A program made the position numbers and the translations under genes. Under the pieces are notes generated by a model. That model did no database searches. It was not told the origin of the DNA and worked only from the letters and a program-made list of their open reading frames with translations. Below are positions 25,996 to 35,379 of a stretch of 64,000 nucleotides of DNA, one piece after another. The number at the start of each line of letters is the position of its first letter. The first letter of the stretch is position 1. This DNA comes from Mesobacillus boroniphilus (GTDB lineage: Bacteria; Bacillota; Bacilli; Bacillales; Cytobacillaceae), in the NCBI RefSeq assembly GCF_018424685.1, contig NZ_QTKX01000001.1, positions 868,001-932,000 on the forward strand, written 5' to 3'.

Positions 25996-26065
25996 AAGGA
26001 CACCTCTCCGATAAGATCTATATACATGCAGTATACAAAGATCAGAAGAAAGAGAGGTGACCTTG
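25996..26065. repeat. Inverted repeat, possible mobile-element remnant
   Basis: aaggacacctctc and gagaggtgacctt pair over 12 of 13 positions, with a 43-nt interval. It lies between the convergent comC and suyB ends and is not T-tailed. Resembles insertion-sequence ends, but no transposase is present. Confidence 0.4.
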
Positions 26066-26115
26066 ATTCATAATAAAAATTCAGTTTCTAATTGCTATAA
26101 TTATTAATATAAAAA

Positions 26116-27273
26116 TCAGGCACTTCTATATAGTTTAGTAATTACAAATTCACGATGTCCTAGAGCTTCTGCGCATGTTAAGCGGCCATTTACTGTACGA
26201 TACAGGCATTCCATGAGAGAGTCTCCAGCTTCTGGTAACGAGATTTCTCTAGAAAGCAACCCTTTGACATCAACATCGATATGCTCACTCATTGTTTCTG
26301 CTGTAATTGGATTTGCTGTAATTTTAATAACAGGTTCAATCGGATTGCCAATAATGTTTCCTTGGCCGGTAGGGAAGAAATGAACTACTGCCCCGGCTGC
26401 AGCCATTAAGGTTATACATTCCGCAGCTGCCGATGAAGTATCCATAAAGTATAAACCATTCCCATCTTCAGGAGCTTCTGCTGGATCCAAAACCCCAATT
26501 ACTTCCTTCGTGCCAGTTTTTGCAATATTTCCTAAAGCCTTTTCTTCAATTGTAGAAAGACCGCCGGCGATATTTCCTTGTGTTGGCTGTGAGCCTAATA
26601 AGTCAACGCCTTTAGATTTAATTTCACCAACATAATCATTATAAATATTCATAAATTTAGTTTTTAATGCTGGAGTAGCCATACGTTCAGCAATGAGATG
26701 CTCTCCTCCAGTCAGTTCGGAGGTTTCACCAAAGAATACTGTGGCACCAGCATCAATTAATCGGTCAACTGCTTGGGAAACAGTTGGACAAGATCCCATT
26801 CCTGTAGTCGTATCTGATTCTCCACATTTAATGCTTACTGTGAGTTCATGTAATCCAATAGGCTCACGTTGAAGTTCTGAAGCCCATTGTATATATTCTT
26901 TTGCTTTCCATGAAGCGTTACGGACTGTTTCGATATCTCCATTACGCTCAATGTAGAAGTATGAAACAGGTTTACCGGTTTTTGCAATTCCATCCGCAAT
27001 TTTCTTTGTCCAATTTTCCTCAATGCCTATTACAACGACTGCTGCCACATTTGGATTTGAACCAATACCAATCATAGTCCTAAAAAAGAGGTCTAGATCT
27101 GGCCCGTATTGAAGTCTTCCATAAGCATGAGGTAAGGCTAGAGTTCCTTTTACATTATTTGCTACAGCTTCACAAGCTGCATTTGAAATGTCGTCTACAG
27201 GTAAGATGACTACATGATTTCGAACTCCGACGTTTCCATTTTCTCTACGATAACCAAATAATTGATTTTCCAT
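26116..27273 (-). CDS. suyB: (R)-sulfolactate sulfo-lyase large subunit, SuyB-like
   Basis: 385 residues, UxaA/altronate dehydratase C-terminal family. Conserved stretches: [52 protein letters not shown], and [20 protein letters not shown]. SuyAB cleaves (R)-sulfolactate to pyruvate and sulfite using an iron centre. Family members also dehydrate altronate or galactarate; the sulfolactate call rests on slcC/comC neighbours and on separate SuyA and SuyB chains. ATG 27273 sits 5 nt after GAGGTGG and 2 nt past the suyA stop. Confidence 0.78.
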   Translation of the reverse strand: MENQLFGYRRENGNVGVRNHVVILPVDDISNAACEAVANNVKGTLALPHAYGRLQYGPDLDLFFRTMIGIGSNPNVAAVVVIGIEENWTKKIADGIAKTGKPVSYFYIERNGDIETVRNASWKAKEYIQWASELQREPIGLHELTVSIKCGESDTTTGMGSCPTVSQAVDRLIDAGATVFFGETSELTGGEHLIAERMATPALKTKFMNIYNDYVGEIKSKGVDLLGSQPTQGNIAGGLSTIEEKALGNIAKTGTKEVIGVLDPAEAPEDGNGLYFMDTSSAAAECITLMAAAGAVVHFFPTGQGNIIGNPIEPVIKITANPITAETMSEHIDVDVKGLLSREISLPEAGDSLMECLYRTVNGRLTCAEALGHREFVITKLYRSA

Positions 27274-27275
27274 TG

Positions 27276-27608
27276 TTACCACCTCGCCGTTTTAATATTG
27301 TGAGTATGAACATAATCTCCAACTTGCCATTCAGTTGTTGTTACACCTATTGGAACTCCATACTTTAAAACAGGTTCATTAACCCCCATTTGAACCAGAG
27401 CAACTTTGTGGCCTAATGGGATATCTCCTTTTGCTACTACTTCCGTTTCAGAGTTATCATCCATATAAACCCCGATAATTGTTTCGCCTTTTTGGATATC
27501 GCTAGTAGCAACACCCACATGATCACCCTTGTGATGGATTAAAAACTTATGCACTGCTACTCTTTGTTCTTTTTCGCTTGTTGCTACAGGTTGATTAACG
27601 TTCCCCAT
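27276..27608 (-). CDS. suyA: (R)-sulfolactate sulfo-lyase small subunit, SuyA-like
   Basis: 110 residues forming one SAF domain ([62 protein letters not shown]), the N-terminal half of altronate dehydratase split off as in SuyA. Start ATG 27608 behind AAGGAG; 27 upstream codons in frame would run into operator site 2 and are rejected. First gene of the suyAB operon. Confidence 0.78.
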   Translation of the reverse strand: MGNVNQPVATSEKEQRVAVHKFLIHHKGDHVGVATSDIQKGETIIGVYMDDNSETEVVAKGDIPLGHKVALVQMGVNEPVLKYGVPIGVTTTEWQVGDYVHTHNIKTARW

Positions 27609-27640
27609 TTTCTTCAACTCCTTCTTTAAAATGTGTAATA

Positions 27641-27657
27641 GGTTAGGTGACCCAACC
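27641..27657. promoter_or_regulatory. Operator site 2 (before suyA), near-palindromic
   Basis: GGTTAGGTGACCCAACC, the most symmetric of the four sites (GGTTRGGT-S-ACCYAACC), lying 3 nt beyond the -10 box of the suyAB promoter and thus overlapping the likely start point, as expected for repression. Confidence 0.75.
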
Positions 27658-27660
27658 AAT

Positions 27661-27689
27661 TTATAACTTATTTTATCACCACTTTTCAA
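27661..27689 (-). promoter_or_regulatory. Sigma-A-type promoter of suyAB
   Basis: On the minus strand: TTGAAA, 17-nt spacer, TTATAA, immediately followed by operator site 2. Confidence 0.7.
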
Positions 27690-27789
27690 AAAATCAACCT
27701 ATAATTCTGAAAATTTTAATAAATAAAAAAATAAATACTCTAAATATATTGAATTTTAGATAAATAGGTGTTTTAATAAAAATATCACT

Positions 27790-27806
27790 GGTTGGGTCAC
27801 TATGCC
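27790..27806. promoter_or_regulatory. Operator site 3 (before the sdh-like operon)
   Basis: GGTTGGGTCACTATGCC, 115 nt before the sdhB-like ATG and 132 nt from site 2, so the divergent suyAB and sdh-like units carry one site each. Confidence 0.7.
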
Positions 27807-27921
27807 ATTAACCAAAATAGTTACAAAATTTTCTTGTATATTTTTTTAAAAAAAGAATGATTAAATTTATGCTGGTAAGTAACGAGTTAACTAATTGGAT
27901 GAAAATGGAGGGTAATCGGGT

Positions 27922-28641
27922 ATGAACAATGTTGAAGTTACTGTGATGCGTTTTGATCCACAAAACGATGAACATCCTAGATATGAAACCTTTCAAATTG
28001 AAGCGAAAAAAAATATGACGGTATTGGATAGCTTATTCTTAATTGTGGAAGACCAGGATTCTTCTCTTTCGTTTCGCTGTGCATGTAGATTGGGAATGTG
28101 CGGATCTTGCGGAATGGTAATTAACGGTCGCGGTCGTCTCGCATGTAGAACTAAAATTGAACATTTAGGTGAGAGAATACTAGTTCAACCTATGAGGAAC
28201 ATGGAAGTAATTAAGGATGTTGCTGTCAATATGGATAAATTCTTTAAAAATTGGGAGAAGGTGAAACCCTATTTTGTACCAAAAGAGGAAACGGAGGAAT
28301 TTGCAATTATTCCTCCATCATCAGGTCGGCGTGAACTTATCGATGAAAATCAGGATTGTATCACTTGCGGTTTGTGCTTCCAATCTTGTGATTCAGTCTC
28401 TATGAGGGAAGATGAATTTATTGGTCCAGCAGCATTAAATCGTGCCTATAATTTAATCGCCGATGAAAGAGACGGTGCAAGAGCTGAGAGAATGGATATG
28501 GTTACTGAAACAGATGGGGCATTTGGTTGTCGTACGTTTGGTGCTTGTGTTGAAGTTTGTCCCAAAGGAATTAAGCCAATGGTTACAATACAAAAAATAA
28601 AGATGAAAAAATTGAAAAGAGCTATAGGTTTAAAGTGGTAA
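27922..28641 (+). CDS. Succinate dehydrogenase/fumarate reductase-like iron-sulfur subunit
   Basis: 239 residues. Ferredoxin-type 2Fe-2S motif FRCACRLGMCGSCGMVI plus a later Cys; 4Fe-4S motif CITCGLCFQSC; 3Fe-4S motif CRTFGACVEVCPKG. Electrons would run from the flavin subunit to the membrane anchor. First gene of the operon behind operator site 3, with GGAGGG upstream. A second complex of this type in a sulfonate cluster suggests a specialised substrate (see SdhA-like entry). Symbol withheld for that reason. Confidence 0.88.
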   Translation: MNNVEVTVMRFDPQNDEHPRYETFQIEAKKNMTVLDSLFLIVEDQDSSLSFRCACRLGMCGSCGMVINGRGRLACRTKIEHLGERILVQPMRNMEVIKDVAVNMDKFFKNWEKVKPYFVPKEETEEFAIIPPSSGRRELIDENQDCITCGLCFQSCDSVSMREDEFIGPAALNRAYNLIADERDGARAERMDMVTETDGAFGCRTFGACVEVCPKGIKPMVTIQKIKMKKLKRAIGLKW

Positions 28642-28675
28642 TTTAATAAGAAAATAAAAAAGAGGTGGTAAGAGC

Positions 28676-29050
28676 ATGGCGGTTAGTAGTTTACAAACGA
28701 ATAACAATGTACGGGAAGTAAAAATTAAACAACGTCCGTTCGTCGGATACATTGCATGGTTAGTTCAAAGGATTACAGCATTGATCTTACTATTTTGTTT
28801 ACCTTTAAAAATCTATAGTGGCTATGCGATGATAGGCAAGCTTCCAGGTATCGGTATTTTTTCTACATTGCACTTAAACGCTGTATTGGATGCATTCTTA
28901 ATTTTTGCTTTAATTTTCCATGCTTTATATGGATTAAGGGTGATATTAATCGACATTGGGATTGTTAAAGACAACAGAAGTGTATTTACAACCTTTACCG
29001 TTCTTGGTGCCGTTTTATGTGCATTTATGTTTTATTTCATTGTTTCTTAA
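28676..29050 (+). CDS. Succinate dehydrogenase-like membrane anchor
   Basis: 124 residues, three membrane helices, with FVGYIAWLVQRITALILL at the first and the haem/quinone motif FHALYGLRVILIDIG at the second, as in SdhC/SdhD. Only one anchor gene is present between the iron-sulfur and flavoprotein genes, so the anchor may be a homodimer or the complex may use a single three-helix anchor. AAGAGGTGG site. Confidence 0.8.
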   Translation: MAVSSLQTNNNVREVKIKQRPFVGYIAWLVQRITALILLFCLPLKIYSGYAMIGKLPGIGIFSTLHLNAVLDAFLIFALIFHALYGLRVILIDIGIVKDNRSVFTTFTVLGAVLCAFMFYFIVS

Positions 29051-29095
29051 CATTATAAAAGTTTAATAAACTTCAATCAAAAGAAGGTGAACTAG

Positions 29096-30829
29096 ATGGA
29101 ACATGTGGAAGTAGATTTGCTTATCTTAGGGAGTGGCGGTGCGGGTTTATTTGCAGCCCATCATGCAGCAAATCAAAATCCGAATTTGAAAATTATCGTA
29201 TCAGCTAAAGGGTTAGTTGGGAAAAGTGGATGTACTCGTATGGTTCAAGGCGGATATAATGTCGTTCTCCATCCCGACGATTCATTTGAAAAACACTTTA
29301 AGGACACGATTAAAGGTGGGGGTGGAATCAATAATCAAGAGATGGCCTGGACTCTAGTAAAAGATGCACCTAAAAGGATAAGAGAGTTAGAAACGAAAAT
29401 GGGCGTGTTTTTTGATAGAAACGAAGATGGAACTGTTCACCAGAAACCTTTTGCCGGGCAAACGTTTGACCGAACGGTTCATAAAGGAGATTTGACAGGA
29501 ATTGAAATTATTTCGCGAATGCGTGATCAGCTTTATGCCAAACCGAATGTAATTACTTGGGATGAAGTAAGGGCAATTGATTTGCTACTTGATGAAGAAA
29601 AACGTAGGGTTGCAGGGTGTTTAATGTTAAATATGAGGACCGGCGAATTTATAGTTGTTCATTGTAAAGCAATCATTGTAGGTACTGGTGGAGCTGCAAC
29701 AATGTACAAGATCGCTACACCTAGCCTTGAAAAATCAGGAGATGGAATGGCCATGTGTTACCGGGCAGGTGCGGAGTTTCTTGACATGGAAATGATGCAG
29801 TTCCATCCTACAGGCCTTCTTGCTGAGAATTCAAGATTAAATGGAGGTGTTTTGGAAGAAGGCTTACGCGGAGCGGGAGGATATTTAATCAATTCGCTTG
29901 GAGAAAGATTCATGAAAAATTATGACCCAGAACGTATGGAGCGATCGACACGCGATCGGGTTTCGCGGGCCGCCTATATGGAAATAATGGCAGGACGCGG
30001 TACACCGCTCGGAGGTGTTTTTATTGATGTCTCTCATCTTGGAAAGGAAAATGTTCTAAAAATGTTCCCAGGCATGGTTGAACGTTGTAGAGATGTTGGC
30101 CGAGATTTAAGTGTCGAACCAGTAGAAATCTCTCCAGCAGCTCACTTTCATATGGGCGGAGTTAAGGTTACAACAGATTGTGAATCGAATATTGACGGGT
30201 TATTTGTAGCAGGTGAAGACGCTGGTGGCGTCCATGGAGCAAACAGATTAGGCGGAAATGGCGTTTGTGACTCAACTGTTTTTGGTGCAAGAGCGGGAGA
30301 TGCAGCAGTTGCCTATATTAATAATACAAGTTCTATTTTGAAAGTATCTGATATACAGGTTCTTTCAGTTATAGAAGAACTTATAGAACCATTTAGAAGA
30401 GACGATGGGGAAAACCCTTTCTACATTAGAAATGACTTGAAAAATATAATGTGGGAAAAAGTGGGTTTGGTCCGAAATGGGAAAGACTTGGAGACGGCCA
30501 TGAGTGAACTTAGGTTATTGGAAAAACGAATCAATCAAGTTTCTGTTAAAGGATCACGAAAATATAATCTTACATGGCAGGAATTCTTAAATGTGCGAAA
30601 TTTAGTAACAATCGCCAAAATGGTCACAGCCAGTGCATTGATACGAACGGAAAGCAGAGGTTCCCATTATAGAGAAGACTATCCCGAAAGCAATGATAAA
30701 CAATGGTTGAGCAATATATACGTTATAAAAAAGGATGAAGGCGAACCTCAATATAGAGTGGAAGAAACTAAACAAACTCGTATAAATATAGAGGAAATTG
30801 AAGGGTATAAGGTTGTAGCTTCAAAATAA
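29096..30829 (+). CDS. SdhA/FrdA-like flavoprotein with altered active site
   Basis: 577 residues. FAD motif LLILGSGGAGLFAAHHA, QFHPTG (H237), R286 in STRDRVSR, SPAAHFHMGG (H350) and GANRLGGNG (R384) are kept. Two departures from recalled SdhA/FrdA sequences: the histidine that binds FAD covalently (RSHTVAAQGG) is replaced by KSGCTRMVQGG (Cys46), and the carboxylate-binding TEGCRGEGG reads EEGLRGAGG (Glu254 for Thr, Ala260 for Glu). This hints at a substrate other than succinate; 3-sulfopropionate would fit the neighbours. Fumarate reductase activity remains an alternative. Confidence 0.82.
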   Translation: MEHVEVDLLILGSGGAGLFAAHHAANQNPNLKIIVSAKGLVGKSGCTRMVQGGYNVVLHPDDSFEKHFKDTIKGGGGINNQEMAWTLVKDAPKRIRELETKMGVFFDRNEDGTVHQKPFAGQTFDRTVHKGDLTGIEIISRMRDQLYAKPNVITWDEVRAIDLLLDEEKRRVAGCLMLNMRTGEFIVVHCKAIIVGTGGAATMYKIATPSLEKSGDGMAMCYRAGAEFLDMEMMQFHPTGLLAENSRLNGGVLEEGLRGAGGYLINSLGERFMKNYDPERMERSTRDRVSRAAYMEIMAGRGTPLGGVFIDVSHLGKENVLKMFPGMVERCRDVGRDLSVEPVEISPAAHFHMGGVKVTTDCESNIDGLFVAGEDAGGVHGANRLGGNGVCDSTVFGARAGDAAVAYINNTSSILKVSDIQVLSVIEELIEPFRRDDGENPFYIRNDLKNIMWEKVGLVRNGKDLETAMSELRLLEKRINQVSVKGSRKYNLTWQEFLNVRNLVTIAKMVTASALIRTESRGSHYREDYPESNDKQWLSNIYVIKKDEGEPQYRVEETKQTRINIEEIEGYKVVASK

Positions 30830-30847
30830 ATATTGGGAGTGGATTCT

Positions 30848-31771
30848 ATGACAGTTGTTGATTACGCTGCAGATTATAAGAGTGTTTGGGAAGTCGATAA
30901 CAAATTTTATAAAAGTGTAGAGGAAAGCTGTAAAACACTTTATATTGAATCTCTTAAGGATTTACCGCCAGACGTTAGAACGGCCTTGGAAAGAGCCCAT
31001 TCAAAAGAAGAACTAGCAAGCGGAAAAGAGATTCTAGCAACACTTATAAAGACCGTTTCCACGGCCGATAATCAAAAGCTGTTAATTTGCCAAGATACTG
31101 GTATTCCTGTGTATTTTGTAAAAGTAGGAAATCAAGTCCGCTTTGATGGTGTAAGGTTAGAAAAAGCCATTAGAAGAGGAACCGAACGGGCAACCCTAGA
31201 GCATCCCCTAAGGAGTAGTATTGTTAATACATTAACAAGAAAAAATCATGGTACCTCTACCGGAAATCAGGTCCCTATTATCCACTATGAATTTATTGAA
31301 GGGGATAAAATAGAAATTCTGATTGTTCCTAAAGGATCTGGTTCTGAAAATATGAGTTATCTTAAAATGTTAACACCTGCAGCAGGTATTGAAGGAATAA
31401 AAAAATATATATTAGAATGTGTATTTGAATCTGGTGCAAACCCTTGTCCTCCTACTATTGTGGGTATTGGGCTCGGAGGAACGGCAGATAAATGTGCAGC
31501 GCTGGCAAAAAAAGCGGCAGCACGAGAAGTAGGTTCCCCTAATCCGGATCCTGATGTTAGGAAATTAGAAGAAGAGCTGTACATCTTAATCAATAAATTG
31601 GGTCTAGGCGCTCAGGGTCTAGGGGGAAGCACGACTGCATTGGCAGTTCACATTGAAGTAGCTGACACTCATATGACATGTAACCCTGTTGCTGTAAATA
31701 TGATGTGCTGGCCAGCGAGAAGAATGAGAGCAACCTTTAAACAACAGGAAGAACCTGAAATTTCTTACTAG
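30848..31771 (+). CDS. Class I fumarase-family hydratase, alpha subunit
   Basis: 307 residues, N-terminal half of class I fumarase/L-tartrate dehydratase. Candidate Fe-S cysteines include C81 in LICQDTGIPVYF and C200 in NPCPPTIVGIG, with GLGAQGLGGSTTALAVHIE towards the end. Hydrates or dehydrates a C4 dicarboxylate double bond; in this cluster hydration of sulfoacrylate to sulfolactate is proposed. The beta subunit is two genes downstream. Start ATG 30848 behind GGGAGTGG. Confidence 0.85.
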   Translation: MTVVDYAADYKSVWEVDNKFYKSVEESCKTLYIESLKDLPPDVRTALERAHSKEELASGKEILATLIKTVSTADNQKLLICQDTGIPVYFVKVGNQVRFDGVRLEKAIRRGTERATLEHPLRSSIVNTLTRKNHGTSTGNQVPIIHYEFIEGDKIEILIVPKGSGSENMSYLKMLTPAAGIEGIKKYILECVFESGANPCPPTIVGIGLGGTADKCAALAKKAAAREVGSPNPDPDVRKLEEELYILINKLGLGAQGLGGSTTALAVHIEVADTHMTCNPVAVNMMCWPARRMRATFKQQEEPEISY

Positions 31772-31870
31772 ATATAAAAATAAACTTAAATCCACCTAAT
31801 AAAGGTATGGTGAGTTGAAGCAAATTCGAAGTCTGAGGGTAGTAAGCTTATATTGTCGGAGGTTTTATAA

Positions 31871-32920
31871 ATGAGTAATGAGGTTCAAATAAATCATGCC
31901 ACAGTCTTCCAAAACAAAGTTCTATACTTGGCTAGGTCAAAGAACCTCCCAGGTATTAGTCTGACGATTATTGTTGGACTAATTGCCCATTCATTGGGGA
32001 AGGATTACCCCCTTATAGGGGGAGCTGTAATAGCGATAGTTCTGGGTATCCTGATTAGGCAGTTCCTGGGTGTTCCAGAGGTATTTTCTGCTGGGATTTC
32101 CTATACCTTAAAAAATTTGTTAAAATTTGCTATTATTCTTCTTGGCTTTAGCTTTAGTTTTTTAGATATTTTTCGACTTGGATTAAATACTATTTTTATT
32201 GTTTTAGTCGCAGTATTTTTAGGTATTTTCTTAACCTATTTAATAGCGAGGTTATTTAAGCTAAAAGGGAATATCCCCTTGTTGATAAGTTTAGGAACAG
32301 GAATTTGTGGTGCCACAGCTATTGCAACAACGGGACCTATCATTAAAGCAAAAGATGAAGATATCGTCTATGCGGTAAATACAATCTTTGCCTTTAATAT
32401 TTTAGCAGTACTTGTATATCCTGTAGTGGGTCATTTACTTTCCATGCCGGATAATCAATTTGGTGCGTGGGCAGGCACAGCTATTCACGATACTTCATCT
32501 GTGGTTGCGGCTGGATATAGTTACAGCAATCAAGCAGGGGATGCATCAGTTGTTGTAAAATTAATTAGAACATTGATGCTTGTACCAATTGCTGTCCTAC
32601 TATCAATATATATAACTCTTAAAAACACTACATCCTATCAAGGCGAGAAAAGAGTAAAAATTAGTAAGATATTTCCATTCTTTATTCTGTTTTTTGCTAG
32701 TGCAGCTGCGTTAAATACAATATTCCCCTTATCAGCAAGTTTTATAGAACCCACTACTTTTGTTGCTAAGTTTATAATTCTAATGGTCATGGCAAGTGTT
32801 GGTCTTGGAACCGATATGAGAAAGATTAAATCAGTTGGTTTTCAACCTTTAATTGTTGGGCTAATATCATCCATAATAATGGGATCAATAAGCTTATTGC
32901 TAATTTTAATCCTGTTTTAA
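31871..32920 (+). CDS. YeiH-family putative sulfate/sulfite exporter
   Basis: 349 residues, about ten helices, with LKFAIILLGFSFSFLDI, GTGICGATAIATTGPII and TAIHDTSSVVAAGYSYS, the UPF0324/YeiH pattern. In a cluster that releases sulfite from sulfolactate an anion exporter is expected. It separates the alpha and beta fumarase genes. GTCGGAGG site. Direction and ion are inferred. Confidence 0.85.
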   Translation: MSNEVQINHATVFQNKVLYLARSKNLPGISLTIIVGLIAHSLGKDYPLIGGAVIAIVLGILIRQFLGVPEVFSAGISYTLKNLLKFAIILLGFSFSFLDIFRLGLNTIFIVLVAVFLGIFLTYLIARLFKLKGNIPLLISLGTGICGATAIATTGPIIKAKDEDIVYAVNTIFAFNILAVLVYPVVGHLLSMPDNQFGAWAGTAIHDTSSVVAAGYSYSNQAGDASVVVKLIRTLMLVPIAVLLSIYITLKNTTSYQGEKRVKISKIFPFFILFFASAAALNTIFPLSASFIEPTTFVAKFIILMVMASVGLGTDMRKIKSVGFQPLIVGLISSIIMGSISLLLILILF

Positions 32921-33050
32921 TCACAATTTCTGATTGAGTTTTAAATACACCAATAAAAACCAGAATACCATCCTTCAAGGTTTAATTTAGGGGATATTAT
33001 CTAAGTTGGAGAATCTTTTATAAGTCTATTAATAATGCAGGAGGGGAATT

Positions 33051-33647
33051 ATGGCTCATTATCGTTTAAAAGCTCCATTGACTGATGAAGATATCAACCA
33101 ATTATATGCAGGGGATACTGTTACATTAGATGGCACAATTTTTGGTATACGAGATGCTAATTTAATTCGTCTTTTTGATAAAAAGGTTGATTTGCCAATA
33201 GATCTTGTACCACAGTTAAATGGGTCAATCGGTATTCATACAGCCCCTGGAGTTAGAAAGTTAGAGGATGGGACATATGAAAAGGTCAGTATTGGTACCA
33301 CCACAAGCTATCGTATGGACCGTTTCACTAGAGGACTAATGAAAGAGTATGGTATGAAGGTAATTATAGGTAAAGGAGGATTACTTGAGGACGGTAGTAA
33401 AGCTTGTGTAGATCTTAAAGGTTGCTATTTTACAATCCTTGGAGGTTCCGCAGCTTTAGAGACTACACAAGTAGAAGAAATCGAAGATGTTTGGTGGGAG
33501 GACCTTATGCCTGAAGCGATATGGAAATTCAGGGTGAAGGATTTTGGACCTTTGATTGTTTCTATAGACTCACATGGGAATAATAAATATACAGATATAA
33601 AAAAAGTTGCGAGGGCAAATCTGGATAATATCTTAAGCCAAATCTAA
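33051..33647 (+). CDS. Class I fumarase-family hydratase, beta subunit
   Basis: 198 residues matching the C-terminal half of class I fumarase: GDTVTLDGTIFGIRDA, SIGTTTSYRMDRFT and KVIIGKGGL, plus the later GGSAALE. The usual GPTTSxRM motif reads GTTTSYRM. Pairs with the alpha chain despite the intervening YeiH gene. GGAGGGG site. Confidence 0.85.
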   Translation: MAHYRLKAPLTDEDINQLYAGDTVTLDGTIFGIRDANLIRLFDKKVDLPIDLVPQLNGSIGIHTAPGVRKLEDGTYEKVSIGTTTSYRMDRFTRGLMKEYGMKVIIGKGGLLEDGSKACVDLKGCYFTILGGSAALETTQVEEIEDVWWEDLMPEAIWKFRVKDFGPLIVSIDSHGNNKYTDIKKVARANLDNILSQI

Positions 33648-33765
33648 TATTCCAGCCCAAAAGAAGGTTATAGATTTAACTGTAAAGGCAAGAGACCCTT
33701 TAAATAGGAGCTTGCCTTTTATTATATTCCTTAATATGAAAAACATTAATCGAGGGAGGTGTAGT

Positions 33766-34488
33766 ATGGAGAATTGGATTCTTCTTTTTATGATTGTTCT
33801 TATGTCTTCATTATTACAAACAAGCACTGGCTATGGCTTTTCCCTAGTGAGTACACCTTTTTTATTTTTAATATATCCAGTACATACAGCCATTCAAATA
33901 AATATTATTCTTTCCCTATGTCTTTCGATATTTATGATTATTAAAATTAGGAAAGAGATAGAAAAACCATTGTTAATTAGATTAATTAAAGGAAGTAGTG
34001 TAGGAGTTGTCTTAGGAATACCTTTATACCTTTATATAAATGTTGAGTTCTTAAAGATTGTTGTTGGTGTACTTATCCTTATTTTCACGGTATTGCTGAT
34101 CTTAAAATTCACAATAATTCAAACGAAGAAGCGTGATCTATTGATTGGCGGATTATCGGGGTTTCTGACGACCAGCTTAGGAATACCTGGCCCTCCTTTA
34201 TTAATTTATTTTTCCGGAGAGATAATGGAAAAAACAAGCTTTCGGAATACGCCATTATCATATAATCTTTTTGTATATTCCATTAGTTTAATCCTGCAAT
34301 TATTATTTGGTGGTACAAGTAAAGAGGTTTGGACCTCTTCGCTATTTTCCATTCCTGCTCTTTTTATGGGTATACTTCTCGGACAATTTTTATTTGCACG
34401 AATCAGCCAAAGGACTTTTCGAGTAACAACATATCTAATCCTGCTATTCACCGGTGGGTATTTAATAATATCATTTTTAGTTATCTAA
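33766..34488 (+). CDS. TSUP (TauE/SafE) family exporter
   Basis: 240 residues, seven to eight helices, with QTSTGYGFSLVSTPFLFL and GGLSGFLTTSLGIPGPPLLIY, the paired TauE/SafE repeats. Family members move sulfite, sulfoacetate or related anions; likely a SuyZ-type sulfite exporter. ATG 33766 behind GAGGGAGG; 18 upstream codons rejected. Last gene of the operon. Confidence 0.82.
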   Translation: MENWILLFMIVLMSSLLQTSTGYGFSLVSTPFLFLIYPVHTAIQINIILSLCLSIFMIIKIRKEIEKPLLIRLIKGSSVGVVLGIPLYLYINVEFLKIVVGVLILIFTVLLILKFTIIQTKKRDLLIGGLSGFLTTSLGIPGPPLLIYFSGEIMEKTSFRNTPLSYNLFVYSISLILQLLFGGTSKEVWTSSLFSIPALFMGILLGQFLFARISQRTFRVTTYLILLFTGGYLIISFLVI

Positions 34489-34520
34489 GAGGTTAATCTT
34501 ATACTTGATTAAAAAAACAG

Positions 34521-34556
34521 AAACACGCAAATACCTGTTATAGGTTTGCGTGTTTT
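34521..34556. terminator. Bidirectional terminator
   Basis: Stem aaacacgcaaa/tttgcgtgttt between two convergent TSUP genes. Confidence 0.85.
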
Positions 34557-34581
34557 GGTGTGTAAGTGTATCTTGGATAAG

Positions 34582-35367
34582 TTACAATATCAAATTGAAT
34601 ATATCATAAAATAGTTTAACACTTATGATAAGTATGGAATATGCAGCAATCCTTTTCAACGTTAATGAGTTTAACCCTTTTGTTATCCGTCCTCCTAATT
34701 GTGCTCCTAAGGTACCTCCTATAATGAGGGTGAAGCCATAACCAAGAGGTATAGTACTAATACTCAGTTTGCTGATTAGACTTCCAGCTGCCAATAGAAA
34801 GCAAATAATAAGACTAGAACCGATCGCTTTCTTTATAGGCAGCTTATAAATGAAAATTAATAAAGGCACAATCAGGAAACCTGCAGCAATGCCTACTAAT
34901 CCACCAGAAATGCCTATCGCTAAACCCGCAATGATTGTTAGTGTAGATGATAGAGATGTGAATTTAAATGGTGTAGCGTCTTCAATCATAGTGGATTTAT
35001 ATGGTATCTGCATAATGATCGCAGCTAAAACAGCAAGGGAAGCGAAAACAATACGTAATGTAAAGTCCGAAGAAAAGGATGCCAAAAATACTCCAATCAT
35101 TCCACCTAAAAAGGCAGAAAGGCCCATAAATAAAGCTATATTCCATACGACAAGTTTTGATTGGATATAATATAATCCGCCCGAGAGTGTGGAAAAAAAG
35201 GTTTGCATGATAGCTAAACTAGCAATCATGCTCATCGGAAGAGTTCTACCTGTAAAAAGCGGAAGTATTAGCATCAAAGTAAAGACTAAGATAATTCCTC
35301 CGCCAATTGATAATAAACCCGTAATAAGACCGGATAGGATTCCTATTAACAACATAGTTATATACAT
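34582..35367 (-). CDS. TSUP (TauE/SafE) family transporter, second copy
   Basis: 261 residues, about eight helices; N-terminal ILSGLITGLLSIGGGIILV and central ISGGLVGIAAGFLIVPLLI repeats. Distinct in sequence from the 33766 gene. Last gene of the tctC-tctA-tctB unit (12-nt gap). One of the two may export sulfite and the other import or export the sulfonate. Confidence 0.8.
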   Translation of the reverse strand: MYITMLLIGILSGLITGLLSIGGGIILVFTLMLILPLFTGRTLPMSMIASLAIMQTFFSTLSGGLYYIQSKLVVWNIALFMGLSAFLGGMIGVFLASFSSDFTLRIVFASLAVLAAIIMQIPYKSTMIEDATPFKFTSLSSTLTIIAGLAIGISGGLVGIAAGFLIVPLLIFIYKLPIKKAIGSSLIICFLLAAGSLISKLSISTIPLGYGFTLIIGGTLGAQLGGRITKGLNSLTLKRIAAYSILIISVKLFYDIFNLIL

Positions 35368-35379
35368 TTTACGCTAACC

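Noticed and set aside
26116..27608. Altronate or galactarate dehydratase (UxaA/GarD) as the primary call
   Set aside because: No hexuronate genes nearby; the split subunits and slcC/comC/tct neighbours fit SuyAB better.
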